From Lutibacter sp. (GTDB lineage: Bacteria > Bacteroidota > Bacteroidia > Flavobacteriales > Flavobacteriaceae), in NCBI RefSeq assembly GCF_021647475.1, contig NZ_JAKIUR010000017.1, positions 1 to 51,678 of the forward strand: DNA of 51,678 nucleotides. The letters run 5' to 3'. Position 1 is the stretch's first letter, and the number at the start of each line of letters is the position of its first letter. Positions 42,794 through 51,580 of the stretch are shown here, piece by piece. Under the pieces are notes generated by a model, which was given only the letters and a program-made list of their open reading frames with translations, did not search any database and was not told the origin of the DNA. The position numbers and the translations under genes are program-made.

Positions 42794-44086
42794 TTATGAA
42801 TTCATTAAATCTTCAATTTCTTCAACTTCAATAGGAATATTTCTCATTAAGTTAAAAGGTTCTCCATTTTTTTGAACAACTACATCATCTTCAATTCTAA
42901 TTCCCATATTTTCTTCAGGTATATAAATTCCTGGCTCTACTGTAAATACCATATTAGCTTTCATTGGTGTTTTTAAAGCTCCATAATCGTGTGTATCTAA
43001 TCCCATATGATGTGAGGTTCCGTGCATAAAATATTTTTTGTAAGCAGGCCAATTAGGATCTTCATTTTGAATATCTGCTTTATCTAATAAACCTAATCCT
43101 AGTAATTCAGATTGCATTAATTTACCAACTTCAGCTTGATATTCAGCCCATAAAACTCCTGGAGCTAACATTTTTGTTGCTGCTTTTTTTACACGTAAAA
43201 CAGCGTTGTAAACCGCTTTTTGTCTGTCTGAAAACCGTCCGTTTACAGGAATTGTTCTTGTCATATCACTAGAATAATTAGCGTATTTTGAGCCTACATC
43301 CATTAACAGCATATCACCATCTTTACATTCTTTGTTATTTTCAATATAATGTAAAACACAAGCACTGTACCCTGAAGCAATAATTGGTGTGTAAGCCATA
43401 CCATCGGAACGATTTCTTAAAAATTCATGCATGTATTCGGCTTCAATTTCATATTCCATAATGCCAGGCTTTACAAAAGGTAAAATTCGTCTTAATCCTT
43501 TTTCAGTAATATCACATGCGTGTTGAATAATTTCAAGTTCTTCAGGTTCTTTAACTCCACGTAATCCTTGTAAAATTTGATTGCTTTTTTCCCATTTATG
43601 AGCAGGATATTTTGCTTTACACATTTTTATAAAACGATCTTCACGAGATTCTAACTCTTCAGCTTGGCGATAATGCTCGTTTGTATTAAAGTATATTGTA
43701 TCAGCCTCAGTCATTAAATCATAAAAAACTTTATCAAATTCTTGTAACCAATACACTGTTTTTATTCCTGAAACTTTAGAAGCTTCTTCTTTAGAATATT
43801 TTGCTCCGTACCAAATGGCAATATGTTTATTTGTTTCAGTTACAAATAAAATTTCTCTGTGTTTTGGATCAATGGCATCAGGGAATAAAAGTAAAATACT
43901 TTCTTCTTGGTCAATACCACTTAAATAAAAAATATCTCGGTGTTGTTCAAATGGCAAGGTGCTATCTGCACCAGTAGTAAAAATATCATTTGAGTTAAAA
44001 ACAGCAATAGATTTTGGTTTCATTTGAGCTGTAAACTTTGCTCTGTTTTTAATAAAAAGTTGATTGTTAATTGGATCGTATTTCAT
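42794..44086 (-). CDS. pepP: Aminopeptidase P family metallopeptidase
   Basis: Aminopeptidase P removes the N-terminal residue before a proline. The 430-residue protein has an N-terminal creatinase-like domain (KPKSIAVFNSNDIFTTGADS) and a C-terminal pita-bread catalytic domain. Metal ligands are seen in LLMDVGSKYANYSSDMTRTI (two Asp), FMHGTSHHMGLDTHD (His), MVFTVEPGIYIPEE (Glu) and GIRIEDDVVV (Glu). Length matches PepP. It has no signal peptide, so it is cytosolic. It faces the ChaN-like gene across a divergent intergenic region and ends at a shared terminator. Confidence 0.93.
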   Translation of the reverse strand: MKYDPINNQLFIKNRAKFTAQMKPKSIAVFNSNDIFTTGADSTLPFEQHRDIFYLSGIDQEESILLLFPDAIDPKHREILFVTETNKHIAIWYGAKYSKEEASKVSGIKTVYWLQEFDKVFYDLMTEADTIYFNTNEHYRQAEELESREDRFIKMCKAKYPAHKWEKSNQILQGLRGVKEPEELEIIQHACDITEKGLRRILPFVKPGIMEYEIEAEYMHEFLRNRSDGMAYTPIIASGYSACVLHYIENNKECKDGDMLLMDVGSKYANYSSDMTRTIPVNGRFSDRQKAVYNAVLRVKKAATKMLAPGVLWAEYQAEVGKLMQSELLGLGLLDKADIQNEDPNWPAYKKYFMHGTSHHMGLDTHDYGALKTPMKANMVFTVEPGIYIPEENMGIRIEDDVVVQKNGEPFNLMRNIPIEVEEIEDLMNS

Positions 44087-44212
44087 GATAGTTAGGTTTA
44101 TATTATTGATTTCTAAAATTATAAGAAATTAAATATCAGTTAAAAGTTATACTTTAAAACAAATACATTTTATTAAAAACAAACAAAATGGTAATTATTT
44201 GTAACAAAGTTA

Positions 44213-44220
44213 TAAATTTG
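44213..44220 (+). promoter_or_regulatory. Candidate -7 box of the ChaN-like gene
   Basis: TAAATTTG matches TAnnTTTG exactly. Transcription would start near 44226, which falls after the GTG at 44220 and before the ATG at 44253, so the ATG is the better start. Confidence 0.45.
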
Positions 44221-44252
44221 TGAACTACCAATCTAATAAACCAATAGTATTT

Positions 44253-45107
44253 ATGAGAAAAATTAACACTTTAATATTCGTTTTTTTAATAACCTTTAAT
44301 TTTTTCGGTCAAAACAAACCTGCATATAAGTTATACAATGCTAAAGGGCGTAAAGTTTCTTATAAAAGTATGATAAAAAAAATGGAGAAAGCAGATGTTA
44401 TTTTATTTGGAGAATATCATGATAACCCAATTGTACATTGGTTACAATTAGATGCAACAATAGATTTAAATAAAACAAGGAAACTTACACTAGGAGCAGA
44501 AATGTTTGAAGCAGATAATCAAATAGCTTTAAATGATTACCTTCTAGATAGCATTAGTCAAAAAGGATTAGATACCTTAGCGAGGTTATGGAGAAATTAT
44601 AAAACGGATTATAAACCATTAGTTGATTTTGCTAAAAAAAATAAACTAGCGTTTATAGCTACAAATACACCACGTAGATATGCAAGAAAGGTGTATAAAA
44701 ATGGATTTGAAGTGCTAGATAGTATTACCGATGGAGAAAAATTATGGATTGCTCCTTTACCTATTAAATATGATTCAACTTTACCTGGTTATGTAAAATT
44801 TAAAGAAATGTTAGGAGATCATGCTACTGAAAATTCTCCAAAAGCACAAGCTTTAAAAGATGCAACAATGGCCTATTTTATTCTTAAAAATAAAAAGGAT
44901 AATGAATTATTTTTACATTATAATGGCTCATACCATTCCGATGATTATGAAGGTATTAATTGGTATTTAAAAGAAGCAAATGCTAATTTAAAAATTATTA
45001 CAGTAAGTGTTGTAGAACAGAATAATGTTAAAAAGTTAGATGATGAAAATAAATTAAAAGCAGATTTCATTATTGCTGTTCCTTTAACAATGACAAAAAC
45101 GTATTAA
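44253..45107 (+). CDS. ChaN-like haem-binding/Tiki-superfamily exported protein
   Basis: The ATG at 44253 gives 284 residues with a proper signal peptide (INTLIFVFLITFNFFGQ). An alternative GTG at 44220 would add 11 residues in front of it and is rejected. The mature protein shows VILFGEYHDNPIVHWLQLDA near 40, TLGAEMFEADNQIALNDYL near 75 and a late YNGSYHSDDYEGINWYL block, the pattern of the ChaN/DUF399 cofactor-binding family. In Campylobacter ChaN binds two haems as an outer-membrane lipoprotein; here no lipobox cysteine is present. The role (haem or iron uptake, or a Tiki-type protease) is unproven. Confidence 0.8.
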   Translation: MRKINTLIFVFLITFNFFGQNKPAYKLYNAKGRKVSYKSMIKKMEKADVILFGEYHDNPIVHWLQLDATIDLNKTRKLTLGAEMFEADNQIALNDYLLDSISQKGLDTLARLWRNYKTDYKPLVDFAKKNKLAFIATNTPRRYARKVYKNGFEVLDSITDGEKLWIAPLPIKYDSTLPGYVKFKEMLGDHATENSPKAQALKDATMAYFILKNKKDNELFLHYNGSYHSDDYEGINWYLKEANANLKIITVSVVEQNNVKKLDDENKLKADFIIAVPLTMTKTY

Positions 45108-45183
45108 TAATTATTTTAATAACACCCTTAAAATGTTTATAATTTAGTATTTTCGGAATTACTATTAACTAAAATACATAAGA

Positions 45184-46413
45184 TTGTTTAATTTGTTTTA
45201 TGAAAACGAATATGTTTTCAATGTTTTATTTGAAGCGGTTACGGAAGGTGTTGTAGTAGTTGATGAAAATCAAACTATTGTAATCACAAATTCTGCTACC
45301 GAGAAAATGTTTGGTTATGAAAAAGATAAACTTCGCAATCAGCCGTTAAGTATTTTAATTCCAGTAAATTATCACAAAAAACATAATTCTTATTTTGATA
45401 AGTATTATAAAAATTCCTCTCAAAGAAAAATGGGGCAAAGTAGCGATTTGCTTGGAACTCACAAAAACGGAAAAATGATTCCAGTTGAAATTGGTTTAAA
45501 CCCTTTTGAATTTGGAACTAAAAAATATGTAATGGCAATGGTTGTTGATATTACAATTAGAAAGGATGCAGAGCTAAAAATAAAAAAATTAAATACTGAG
45601 TTAGAGCAAAAAATTGATCTTAGAACTCAAGAGTTAAATAAAACTGTTAACCATTTAAAAGAAGAGATTGTAAAAAGAAATAAAGCCGAAAAAAAATTAA
45701 AGAAAGCATTAAAAAAAGAAAAGGATTTAAACGAGTTAAAAACTAAATTTTTATCACTTGTTTCTCATGAATTTAAAACGCCATTAAGTGGTATTTTAAA
45801 CGCAGCTATTTTGGTAGGTAAGTATGCTAAAACCGAAATGCAACCTAACCGAGAAAAACATTTAGGAACTATAAAAAATAAGGTAGAATACTTAAACCGA
45901 ATTTTATCCGAATTTTTATCTATGGAAAGGTTAGAATCAGGAAAGGAAAATTATAAGTTAAATCATTTTAAATTAAGCAAAGTTGTAAATGAAGTTATTT
46001 ATAACGCTAATTTATTATTAAAAGTAGGACAACGAATTATTTATCCTACAAATATTGATGAAATAGACTTATATCATGACGAAAAAATAATTGAACTAAT
46101 CATGTCTAATTTATTGCATAATGCAATAAAATATTCAAAAGAAAATAGCACCATTGAAATTGAAATTAAGTTGAAAAACAATTGGTTAATTCTACAAATT
46201 AAAGATGAAGGAATAGGAATACCAGTAGAAGAACAAAATCATATTTTTGAACGTTATTTTAGAGCAGAAAATGTACTAACATTACAAGGTACAGGGATAG
46301 GATTAAATATTGTAAAAGGTCACGTTGATAAATTTGGAGGAGATATTTCTTTTAAAAGTGCAAAAAATTTAGGGACTACTTTTACTGTTAAACTACCATT
46401 AATTAAAGAATAA
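45184..46413 (+). CDS. Cytosolic PAS-domain sensor histidine kinase
   Basis: The 409-residue protein has no membrane helix. A PAS domain (about 10-125; GVVVVDENQTIVITNSATEK, VMAMVVDITIRKDAE) is followed by a Lys-rich coiled coil (130-185), a HisKA dimerisation helix with the phospho-acceptor His195 (SLVSHEFKTPLSGIL) and an HATPase domain with N-box (LLHNAIKYSKE), G1 (IKDEGIGIP) and G2 (GTGIGLNIV). The start is TTG at 45184: FNLFYENEYVF matches the expected start of relatives and no in-frame ATG precedes the PAS. The following regulator gene overlaps by one base (TAATG), so kinase and regulator are a pair. Confidence 0.9.
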   Translation: MFNLFYENEYVFNVLFEAVTEGVVVVDENQTIVITNSATEKMFGYEKDKLRNQPLSILIPVNYHKKHNSYFDKYYKNSSQRKMGQSSDLLGTHKNGKMIPVEIGLNPFEFGTKKYVMAMVVDITIRKDAELKIKKLNTELEQKIDLRTQELNKTVNHLKEEIVKRNKAEKKLKKALKKEKDLNELKTKFLSLVSHEFKTPLSGILNAAILVGKYAKTEMQPNREKHLGTIKNKVEYLNRILSEFLSMERLESGKENYKLNHFKLSKVVNEVIYNANLLLKVGQRIIYPTNIDEIDLYHDEKIIELIMSNLLHNAIKYSKENSTIEIEIKLKNNWLILQIKDEGIGIPVEEQNHIFERYFRAENVLTLQGTGIGLNIVKGHVDKFGGDISFKSAKNLGTTFTVKLPLIKE

Positions 46414-47471
46414 TGAAAAGAATATTATTAATTGAAGATGATACCACATTACGTGAAACTACAGCTGAAATTCTTGAATTAGAAAATTATGAAGTGGTTA
46501 CAGCTGCAAATGGGAAAAAAGGCGTTGAATTAGCAAAATTAGTACAGCCAAATTTAATTATTTGTGATATAATGATGCCAGAAATGGATGGTTATAAAGT
46601 ACTAGAAATTTTAAGTTCTAATAAAACCACACAACGTATTCCTTTTATTTTTATGTCTGCAAAAACTGAACTTTCCGAAGTTCGTAAAGGAATGGATTTA
46701 GGTGCTGATGATTATTTAACCAAACCAGTGAGTGAAGAATTATTGATAAGTGCTATTGAAAGCCGATTGGCAAAAGCAGCATTATTAAATGAAAATGAAT
46801 ATAAAAAGGTAGATGAAGATAAAGATAAAAATAATTACGACCACATAAACTCTATTGAAGAACTTAAAAATTATTTTTGTGATTTTGGAACTACCAAAAT
46901 TTTTGAAAAAGGAGCACTCATTTATAGAGAAGGACAATTTTGTAACGATGTTTATCTAATTTATAAAGGCAATGTAAAAAGTTTTAAAATAGATGAATTT
47001 GGAAAAGAACTCATTCTAAATATATATAGTGATGATGATTTTTTCGGTTTTTCAATAGCTTCAGATAATATGCCTAATTATGAAGCAACAATGGCTATGG
47101 AAAAAACAGAGGTTGTCTATATTTCTAAAGCTACTTTAGTGAAAATTTTAGACGCAAACCATATACTATACCTTCAAATATTAAAATTTATAAATGAAAA
47201 CCTAACAGAAATTAAGGAGCAACTTATGGAAATGGCATATGGTTCTATTAGACGAAAAACGGCAAAAACTATTATAAAATTCGCTAATAAAATGGCTTAT
47301 AAACCAACAGATAAAATTAATATTTCTAGACGAGATTTGGCAAGCGTAGCAGGTGTAGCCACCGAAAGTTTAATTAGAACACTTACCAATTTTAAAAAAG
47401 AAGGAATTTTGGAAATTGAAGGAAGAAATATTAGAATTCTAAATCTTGATAAGTTAGCATCCATATATTAA
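46413..47471 (+). CDS. Response regulator fused to a Crp/Fnr-type effector
   Basis: The 352-residue protein joins a receiver domain (1-125) to a cyclic-nucleotide-binding-like domain (about 155-270) and a Crp-type winged helix (about 280-352). The receiver has the acidic pocket LLIEDD, the phospho-acceptor Asp52 in IICDIMMPEMDG and the Lys in DDYLTKPVSEE. The second part shows FEKGALIYREGQFCNDVYLI (the beta-roll) and the HTH ISRRDLASVAGVATESLIRT. Typical cyclic-AMP binding residues are not clearly conserved. Phosphorylation by the coupled kinase probably adjusts DNA binding. The universal stress protein gene just downstream is a likely target or partner. Confidence 0.9.
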   Translation: MKRILLIEDDTTLRETTAEILELENYEVVTAANGKKGVELAKLVQPNLIICDIMMPEMDGYKVLEILSSNKTTQRIPFIFMSAKTELSEVRKGMDLGADDYLTKPVSEELLISAIESRLAKAALLNENEYKKVDEDKDKNNYDHINSIEELKNYFCDFGTTKIFEKGALIYREGQFCNDVYLIYKGNVKSFKIDEFGKELILNIYSDDDFFGFSIASDNMPNYEATMAMEKTEVVYISKATLVKILDANHILYLQILKFINENLTEIKEQLMEMAYGSIRRKTAKTIIKFANKMAYKPTDKINISRRDLASVAGVATESLIRTLTNFKKEGILEIEGRNIRILNLDKLASIY

Positions 47472-47540
47472 AATTATTTTAATAAAGTTAAGTTGTTGTA
47501 ATACTGATTTCTGTCATAAAAATTTAGGAGGTCTTTATCT

Positions 47541-47567
47541 ATGTTTGCATGTTACTTATGCAGATGA
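47541..47567 (+). CDS. Eight-residue upstream ORF (MFACYLCR) overlapping the stress-protein start
   Basis: An AGGAGG sequence (47526-47531), a perfect Shine-Dalgarno that is unusual in Bacteroidota, lies nine bases before this ATG. The frame encodes MFACYLCR and ends in TGA at 47565-47567, overlapping the ATG of the stress-protein gene by ATGA. The pattern suggests a leader peptide coupled to translation of the next gene. It may be chance: the peptide is very short. Confidence 0.4.
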   Translation: MFACYLCR

Positions 47568-48364
47568 AAAATATATTAATTTTAACAGATTTTTCTTATA
47601 ACTCTTGGAATTCAATTGTTTATACACTTAATCTTTTTAAAGATAAAACCATTCATTTTTTTATCTTAAAAAATATAAGTAGTACAAATGAATATTTAAA
47701 TTTTAAAAACAAGGCGAATTCTGATGAAGAATTAGATTTGTTATTGAATAAGATTAAAAACGCTGATATTAATAAAAAACATACTTTTAATATTATTAAA
47801 GATAATAGAAATATAGTTTTAGCTACTAAGGAACAGTTAAAAGCAAATAACATTGATTTAATAATAATTGGCACTAATGATTTAACTTCAAAAAAAATAA
47901 AAAATAGCAATCATATTTCAGAAGAGTTAATTACAAAAGTACCTTGTGATATTATGGTAATTCCTAATACCGCAAATTATTCAGAATATGATAATGTAGT
48001 ATTTGCCACTGAATTTACCAACTTTTTAGAAGCAAAATTAACCTTTGATTTAAGAAAAAATAAACCATTTAAAAAATCAAAATTCCACTTTTTATATCTT
48101 TCTAAAACAAAAAAAACTATAAATAAAGATCAACAATGGAATAAAGAAACACTTCATGATTATTTTAAAAATGTTCCTCATAATTTTAGCACAAAAATCA
48201 ACACTAATTTAGCAGTAGCTTTAGATGAATTTATTGAAGAAAATAATGCTGATTTAATTGTAACTGCCGCAAAAAACCTAAATTTAATTGAACAATTACT
48301 ATTTAGGCCAAACAATGCTAATTTAAAATATACTAATAAAACGCCTTTTTTGGTGCTTACCTAA
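47564..48364 (+). CDS. Universal stress protein, tandem Usp domains
   Basis: The 266-residue cytosolic protein begins ILILTDFSYNSWNSIVYTL, the first strand of a Usp fold, and shows IDLIIIGTNDLTSKK and KVPCDIMVIPN at the end of the first domain (about 1-140). The second domain (about 145-266) has YDNVVFATEFTNFL, NNADLIVTAAKNLNLIEQLL and TPFLVLT. ATP-site glycines (GxxGxxG) are degenerate, so nucleotide binding is doubtful. The start used is the ATG at 47564; an upstream ATG at 47549 would add five residues. It follows the receiver-Crp gene by 92 bases that include a short upstream ORF. Confidence 0.82.
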   Translation: MKNILILTDFSYNSWNSIVYTLNLFKDKTIHFFILKNISSTNEYLNFKNKANSDEELDLLLNKIKNADINKKHTFNIIKDNRNIVLATKEQLKANNIDLIIIGTNDLTSKKIKNSNHISEELITKVPCDIMVIPNTANYSEYDNVVFATEFTNFLEAKLTFDLRKNKPFKKSKFHFLYLSKTKKTINKDQQWNKETLHDYFKNVPHNFSTKINTNLAVALDEFIEENNADLIVTAAKNLNLIEQLLFRPNNANLKYTNKTPFLVLT

Positions 48365-48408
48365 AATACAATTTAACCTAAATCTTATTAAAACTAGTTG
48401 ATTATTTT

Positions 48409-48416
48409 TAAATTTG
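48409..48416 (+). promoter_or_regulatory. Candidate -7 box of the sortilin-like gene
   Basis: TAAATTTG matches TAnnTTTG exactly. Transcription would start about 48422, between the TTG at 48414 and the ATG at 48456, in favour of the ATG start. Confidence 0.4.
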
Positions 48417-48455
48417 AAGAATAAGCAAATTAATAACCGTTTTATGTTGCAAAAA

Positions 48456-51236
48456 ATGAAAAAAATATTCCCTTTAGTTTTTACTTTCTTTCTTATTTTT
48501 ATTGGTAATGCACAAACTAATCGTATTCAAAATGTTCCGTTTACCAATATTGGACCATCAATAATGAGTGGTAGAATTGTAGCCGTTGCTGTAAATCCAA
48601 ACAAAACTACCGAATTTTATGCAGCGTATGCCTCTGGTGGATTATGGTACACCAATAATAACGGCACAACATTTACTTGTGTTACCAACAACGCTCCAAC
48701 TCAAAATATGGGAGCAATAGCAGTAGATTGGCAAAAAGGAACCATTTGGATTGGAACTGGCGAAAGCAATTCTTCACGTTCATCGTATGCAGGAATTGGA
48801 GTTTTAAAAAGTAACGACAAAGGTAAAACTTGGGAAAATGTCGGCTTAAATAATTCGCATCATATTGGTAAAATTATTATCAATAAAAATAATCCAAATG
48901 AAGTTGTAGTTGCTGTAATTGGGCATTTATACTCACCAAATAAAGAACGCGGAATTTTTAAAACTTTTGATGGAGGAAAAACTTGGAAAAACGTATTGTT
49001 TATTGATGAAAATACAGGTGTAATTGATATTAGTGAATCTCCAATTAATCCAAATATTATGTATGCAGCTTCTTGGGAACGCGAACGAAAAGCATGGAAT
49101 TTTAAAGGAAGTGGAATACATTCAGCAATATACAAAAGTATAGATGCAGGAAACACTTGGAAAAAAATGAGCACCAAAGAAAGTGGTTTTCCAACAGGAA
49201 AAGGAGTTGGAAGAATTGGCTTAGCAACTTTTAATAATAACATTGTGTATGCTTTGTTAGATAACCAAAACTTACGACCTGAAACTAAAAAGAAGAAAAA
49301 AATAGGTTTACAAAAAGATGATTTTAAAAAAATGTCTAAAGAAGAATTTTTGAAATTGAATGATAAAAAACTTAATAATTACTTAAAGGATAACGATTTT
49401 GATAAAAAATACACCGCAACTTTTGTTAAGGAACAAATCAAAAAAGATAAAATTGTAGCGAGTGATTTGGCTAGTTATTTAGAAGATGCAAATTATGTTT
49501 TGTTAAATTCTGAAGTTATTGGTGCTGAATTGTATAAATCAATGGATGGAGGTAAAACTTGGACAAAAACGCATAAAGATTTTTTAGACGGAGTTTATAG
49601 CTCGTATGGTTATTATTTTGGAACTATTGCAGTTAATACAGCCAATCAAAATAACGTTTACATTGCAGGTGTTCCATTGTTAAAATCGGATGATGGCGGT
49701 AAAACTTTTAAATCATTAAATAAAGAAAATGTACATGCCGATCATCATGTAATTTGGGTAGATTCTAATTTAAAAGGTCATTTAATTGATGGAAATGATG
49801 GAGGAATTAACATTAGTTATGATAATGGTGAAAGCTGGGCTAAAAATAATGCTCCTTCCGTTGGACAATTTTATTCCGTAAATGTGGATACTAAAAAACC
49901 ATACAATGTGTATGGTGGTTTACAAGATAACGGCGTTTGGTTTGGACCAAGTAATTATAAAGCATCAAAACGTTGGGAAAGTACAGGGAATTACCCATAT
50001 AAAATGATTGGTGGAGGTGATGGTATGCAAGTACAAATTGATACTAGAAATAATAATTTGGTTTATGCAGGTTCTCAATTTGGATATTATTATCGAAAAA
50101 ATTTAAAAACCAATAAACGAATTGAAATTCATCCAAAGCATGAATTAGGTGATACACCATATCGTTATAATTGGCAAACACCAATTTTATTATCACCACA
50201 TAATCAAGATATTTTATATATGGGAAGCAATAAATTATTGCGTTCTATGGATAAAGGAGCAACTTTTAAAGTAATTTCTCCCGATTTAACCACTGGTGGT
50301 AAAAAAGGAAATGTTCCTTTCGGAACGTTAACTACAATTTCTGAGAGTCCTTTTCAATTCGGGTTAATTTATGTGGGTAGTGATGATGGTTATGTGAATA
50401 TAACCAAAGATGGCGGTGTAAATTGGACTAGAATTTCTGATAGTTTACCTCAAAATTTATGGGTAAGTCGTGTTATTGCTTCACAACATCAAAAAGAACG
50501 TGTTTACGTAACTTTAAATGGTTATAGAAATGATGATTTTAAACCGTATGTTTTTGTAAGTGAAAATTATGGAAAAATATGGAAAAGCATTAAAAGTAAC
50601 TTGCCAAATGCTGCTGTAAATGTAATTAAAGAAGATCCAACCGATGAAAATTTATTGTATGTTGGCACAGATAATGGAGTTTTTGTTTCTTTTAATAAAG
50701 GTGAAAATTGGCAACAATTTACCGATGGAATACCAGTAGTTCCAGTGCACGATTTAGTAATTCAAAAAGAAGCAAAAGATTTGATTATAGGAACTCACGG
50801 ACGGTCTATTTACAAAACTAATATTGCACCATTGCAAAAATTTAAAACCTTAAAAAATAAAGGAATAGTATTTTTTGATATACCTTCTATCAAACATTCT
50901 TTAAGTTGGGGAAGTGCTTGGAATAAGTGGTTAAAGCCAAATACTCCAAAAATAACGATCCCTTTTTATGTTGATAAAGAAGGAATTTATAAGGTTGAAA
51001 TTTTATCGAATAACAAAACAGTTTTTAAAAAATATTCTACAGTTGCAACTAAAGGATTTAATTATACGAATTATGATTTAAGTATTTCTGAAAAAATAGT
51101 AGATACTTATTTTTCAAAAAATGATATTGAAATTAAAAAAGCTAAAAATGGCAATTATTATTTACCAAAAGGAAGTTATATAATTAAAATTTTTGATAAC
51201 ATAAAAAGCGTTGAAAAACCTTTTGAAGTAAAATAA
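48456..51236 (+). CDS. Exported sortilin-like beta-propeller protein
   Basis: The ATG at 48456 gives 926 residues with a signal peptide (IFPLVFTFFLIFIGNAQ); upstream starts (TTG 48414, ATG 48444) only lengthen the leader. The body is a ten-bladed VPS10/sortilin-like propeller made of BNR/Asp-box repeats (VLKSNDKGKTWENVG, IFKTFDGGKTWKNV, IYKSIDAGNTWKKM, LYKSMDGGKTWTKT, LLKSDDGGKTFKSL). A Lys-rich insertion (about 280-350) interrupts the fold. After about 790 residues a short C-terminal domain follows. Unlike the protein at 27089-31318 it has no T9SS sorting domain. Annotation as glycosyl hydrolase, often seen for such proteins, is not backed by catalytic residues. A binding or scaffold role is more likely. 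Confidence 0.85.
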   Translation: MKKIFPLVFTFFLIFIGNAQTNRIQNVPFTNIGPSIMSGRIVAVAVNPNKTTEFYAAYASGGLWYTNNNGTTFTCVTNNAPTQNMGAIAVDWQKGTIWIGTGESNSSRSSYAGIGVLKSNDKGKTWENVGLNNSHHIGKIIINKNNPNEVVVAVIGHLYSPNKERGIFKTFDGGKTWKNVLFIDENTGVIDISESPINPNIMYAASWERERKAWNFKGSGIHSAIYKSIDAGNTWKKMSTKESGFPTGKGVGRIGLATFNNNIVYALLDNQNLRPETKKKKKIGLQKDDFKKMSKEEFLKLNDKKLNNYLKDNDFDKKYTATFVKEQIKKDKIVASDLASYLEDANYVLLNSEVIGAELYKSMDGGKTWTKTHKDFLDGVYSSYGYYFGTIAVNTANQNNVYIAGVPLLKSDDGGKTFKSLNKENVHADHHVIWVDSNLKGHLIDGNDGGINISYDNGESWAKNNAPSVGQFYSVNVDTKKPYNVYGGLQDNGVWFGPSNYKASKRWESTGNYPYKMIGGGDGMQVQIDTRNNNLVYAGSQFGYYYRKNLKTNKRIEIHPKHELGDTPYRYNWQTPILLSPHNQDILYMGSNKLLRSMDKGATFKVISPDLTTGGKKGNVPFGTLTTISESPFQFGLIYVGSDDGYVNITKDGGVNWTRISDSLPQNLWVSRVIASQHQKERVYVTLNGYRNDDFKPYVFVSENYGKIWKSIKSNLPNAAVNVIKEDPTDENLLYVGTDNGVFVSFNKGENWQQFTDGIPVVPVHDLVIQKEAKDLIIGTHGRSIYKTNIAPLQKFKTLKNKGIVFFDIPSIKHSLSWGSAWNKWLKPNTPKITIPFYVDKEGIYKVEILSNNKTVFKKYSTVATKGFNYTNYDLSISEKIVDTYFSKNDIEIKKAKNGNYYLPKGSYIIKIFDNIKSVEKPFEVK

Positions 51237-51294
51237 AAGTTTAGAGGTCAGTAGTTAAATGCATACTGCGTAAGTTTTAATTTCAATAATAGTG

Positions 51295-51540
51295 TTAGGT
51301 CGATTGGAGTTGAGACCTAATTAGTGTAACAACAGTTCTCGACTCCGTTCGAACAGGCTTTTTTGCATTTTGTAATCTAATTGATAATGAGAGATATTTT
51401 TTTCTGATTGTCCGTAATCTTACATAACGTCCGTCACCCTGAACTTGTTTCAAGGTCGTATTCAATAAAACACTGGTTATCAAACGGAAATGAGATGCTG
51501 AAACGAGCCTGCCTTGCCGACAGGCAGGTTCAGCATGACG
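51295..51540. repeat. Intergenic palindromic repeats at the right end
   Basis: Several pieces occur in a 344-base stretch without a gene. TTAGGTC (51295-51301) pairs with GACCTAA (51314-51320). CGTCACCCTGAAC (51432-51444) pairs with GTTCAGCATGACG (51528-51540; 11 of 13). Inside the latter, CTTGTTTCA mirrors TGAAACGAG, and CCTGCC...GGCAGG forms a GC-rich hairpin. This is a known kind of Bacteroidota intergenic repeat (from recall). Confidence 0.65.
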
Positions 51541-51580
51541 TTGTTCTTTATTATTAACCTCGCACAAATAGGTATTTAAT

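Noticed and set aside
44220..44252. GTG start for the ChaN-like protein
   Set aside because: It would put polar residues in front of a good signal peptide, and it overlaps the likely -7 box.
48414..48455. TTG start for the sortilin-like protein
   Set aside because: The predicted transcript begins after it and the ATG at 48456 gives a normal signal peptide.
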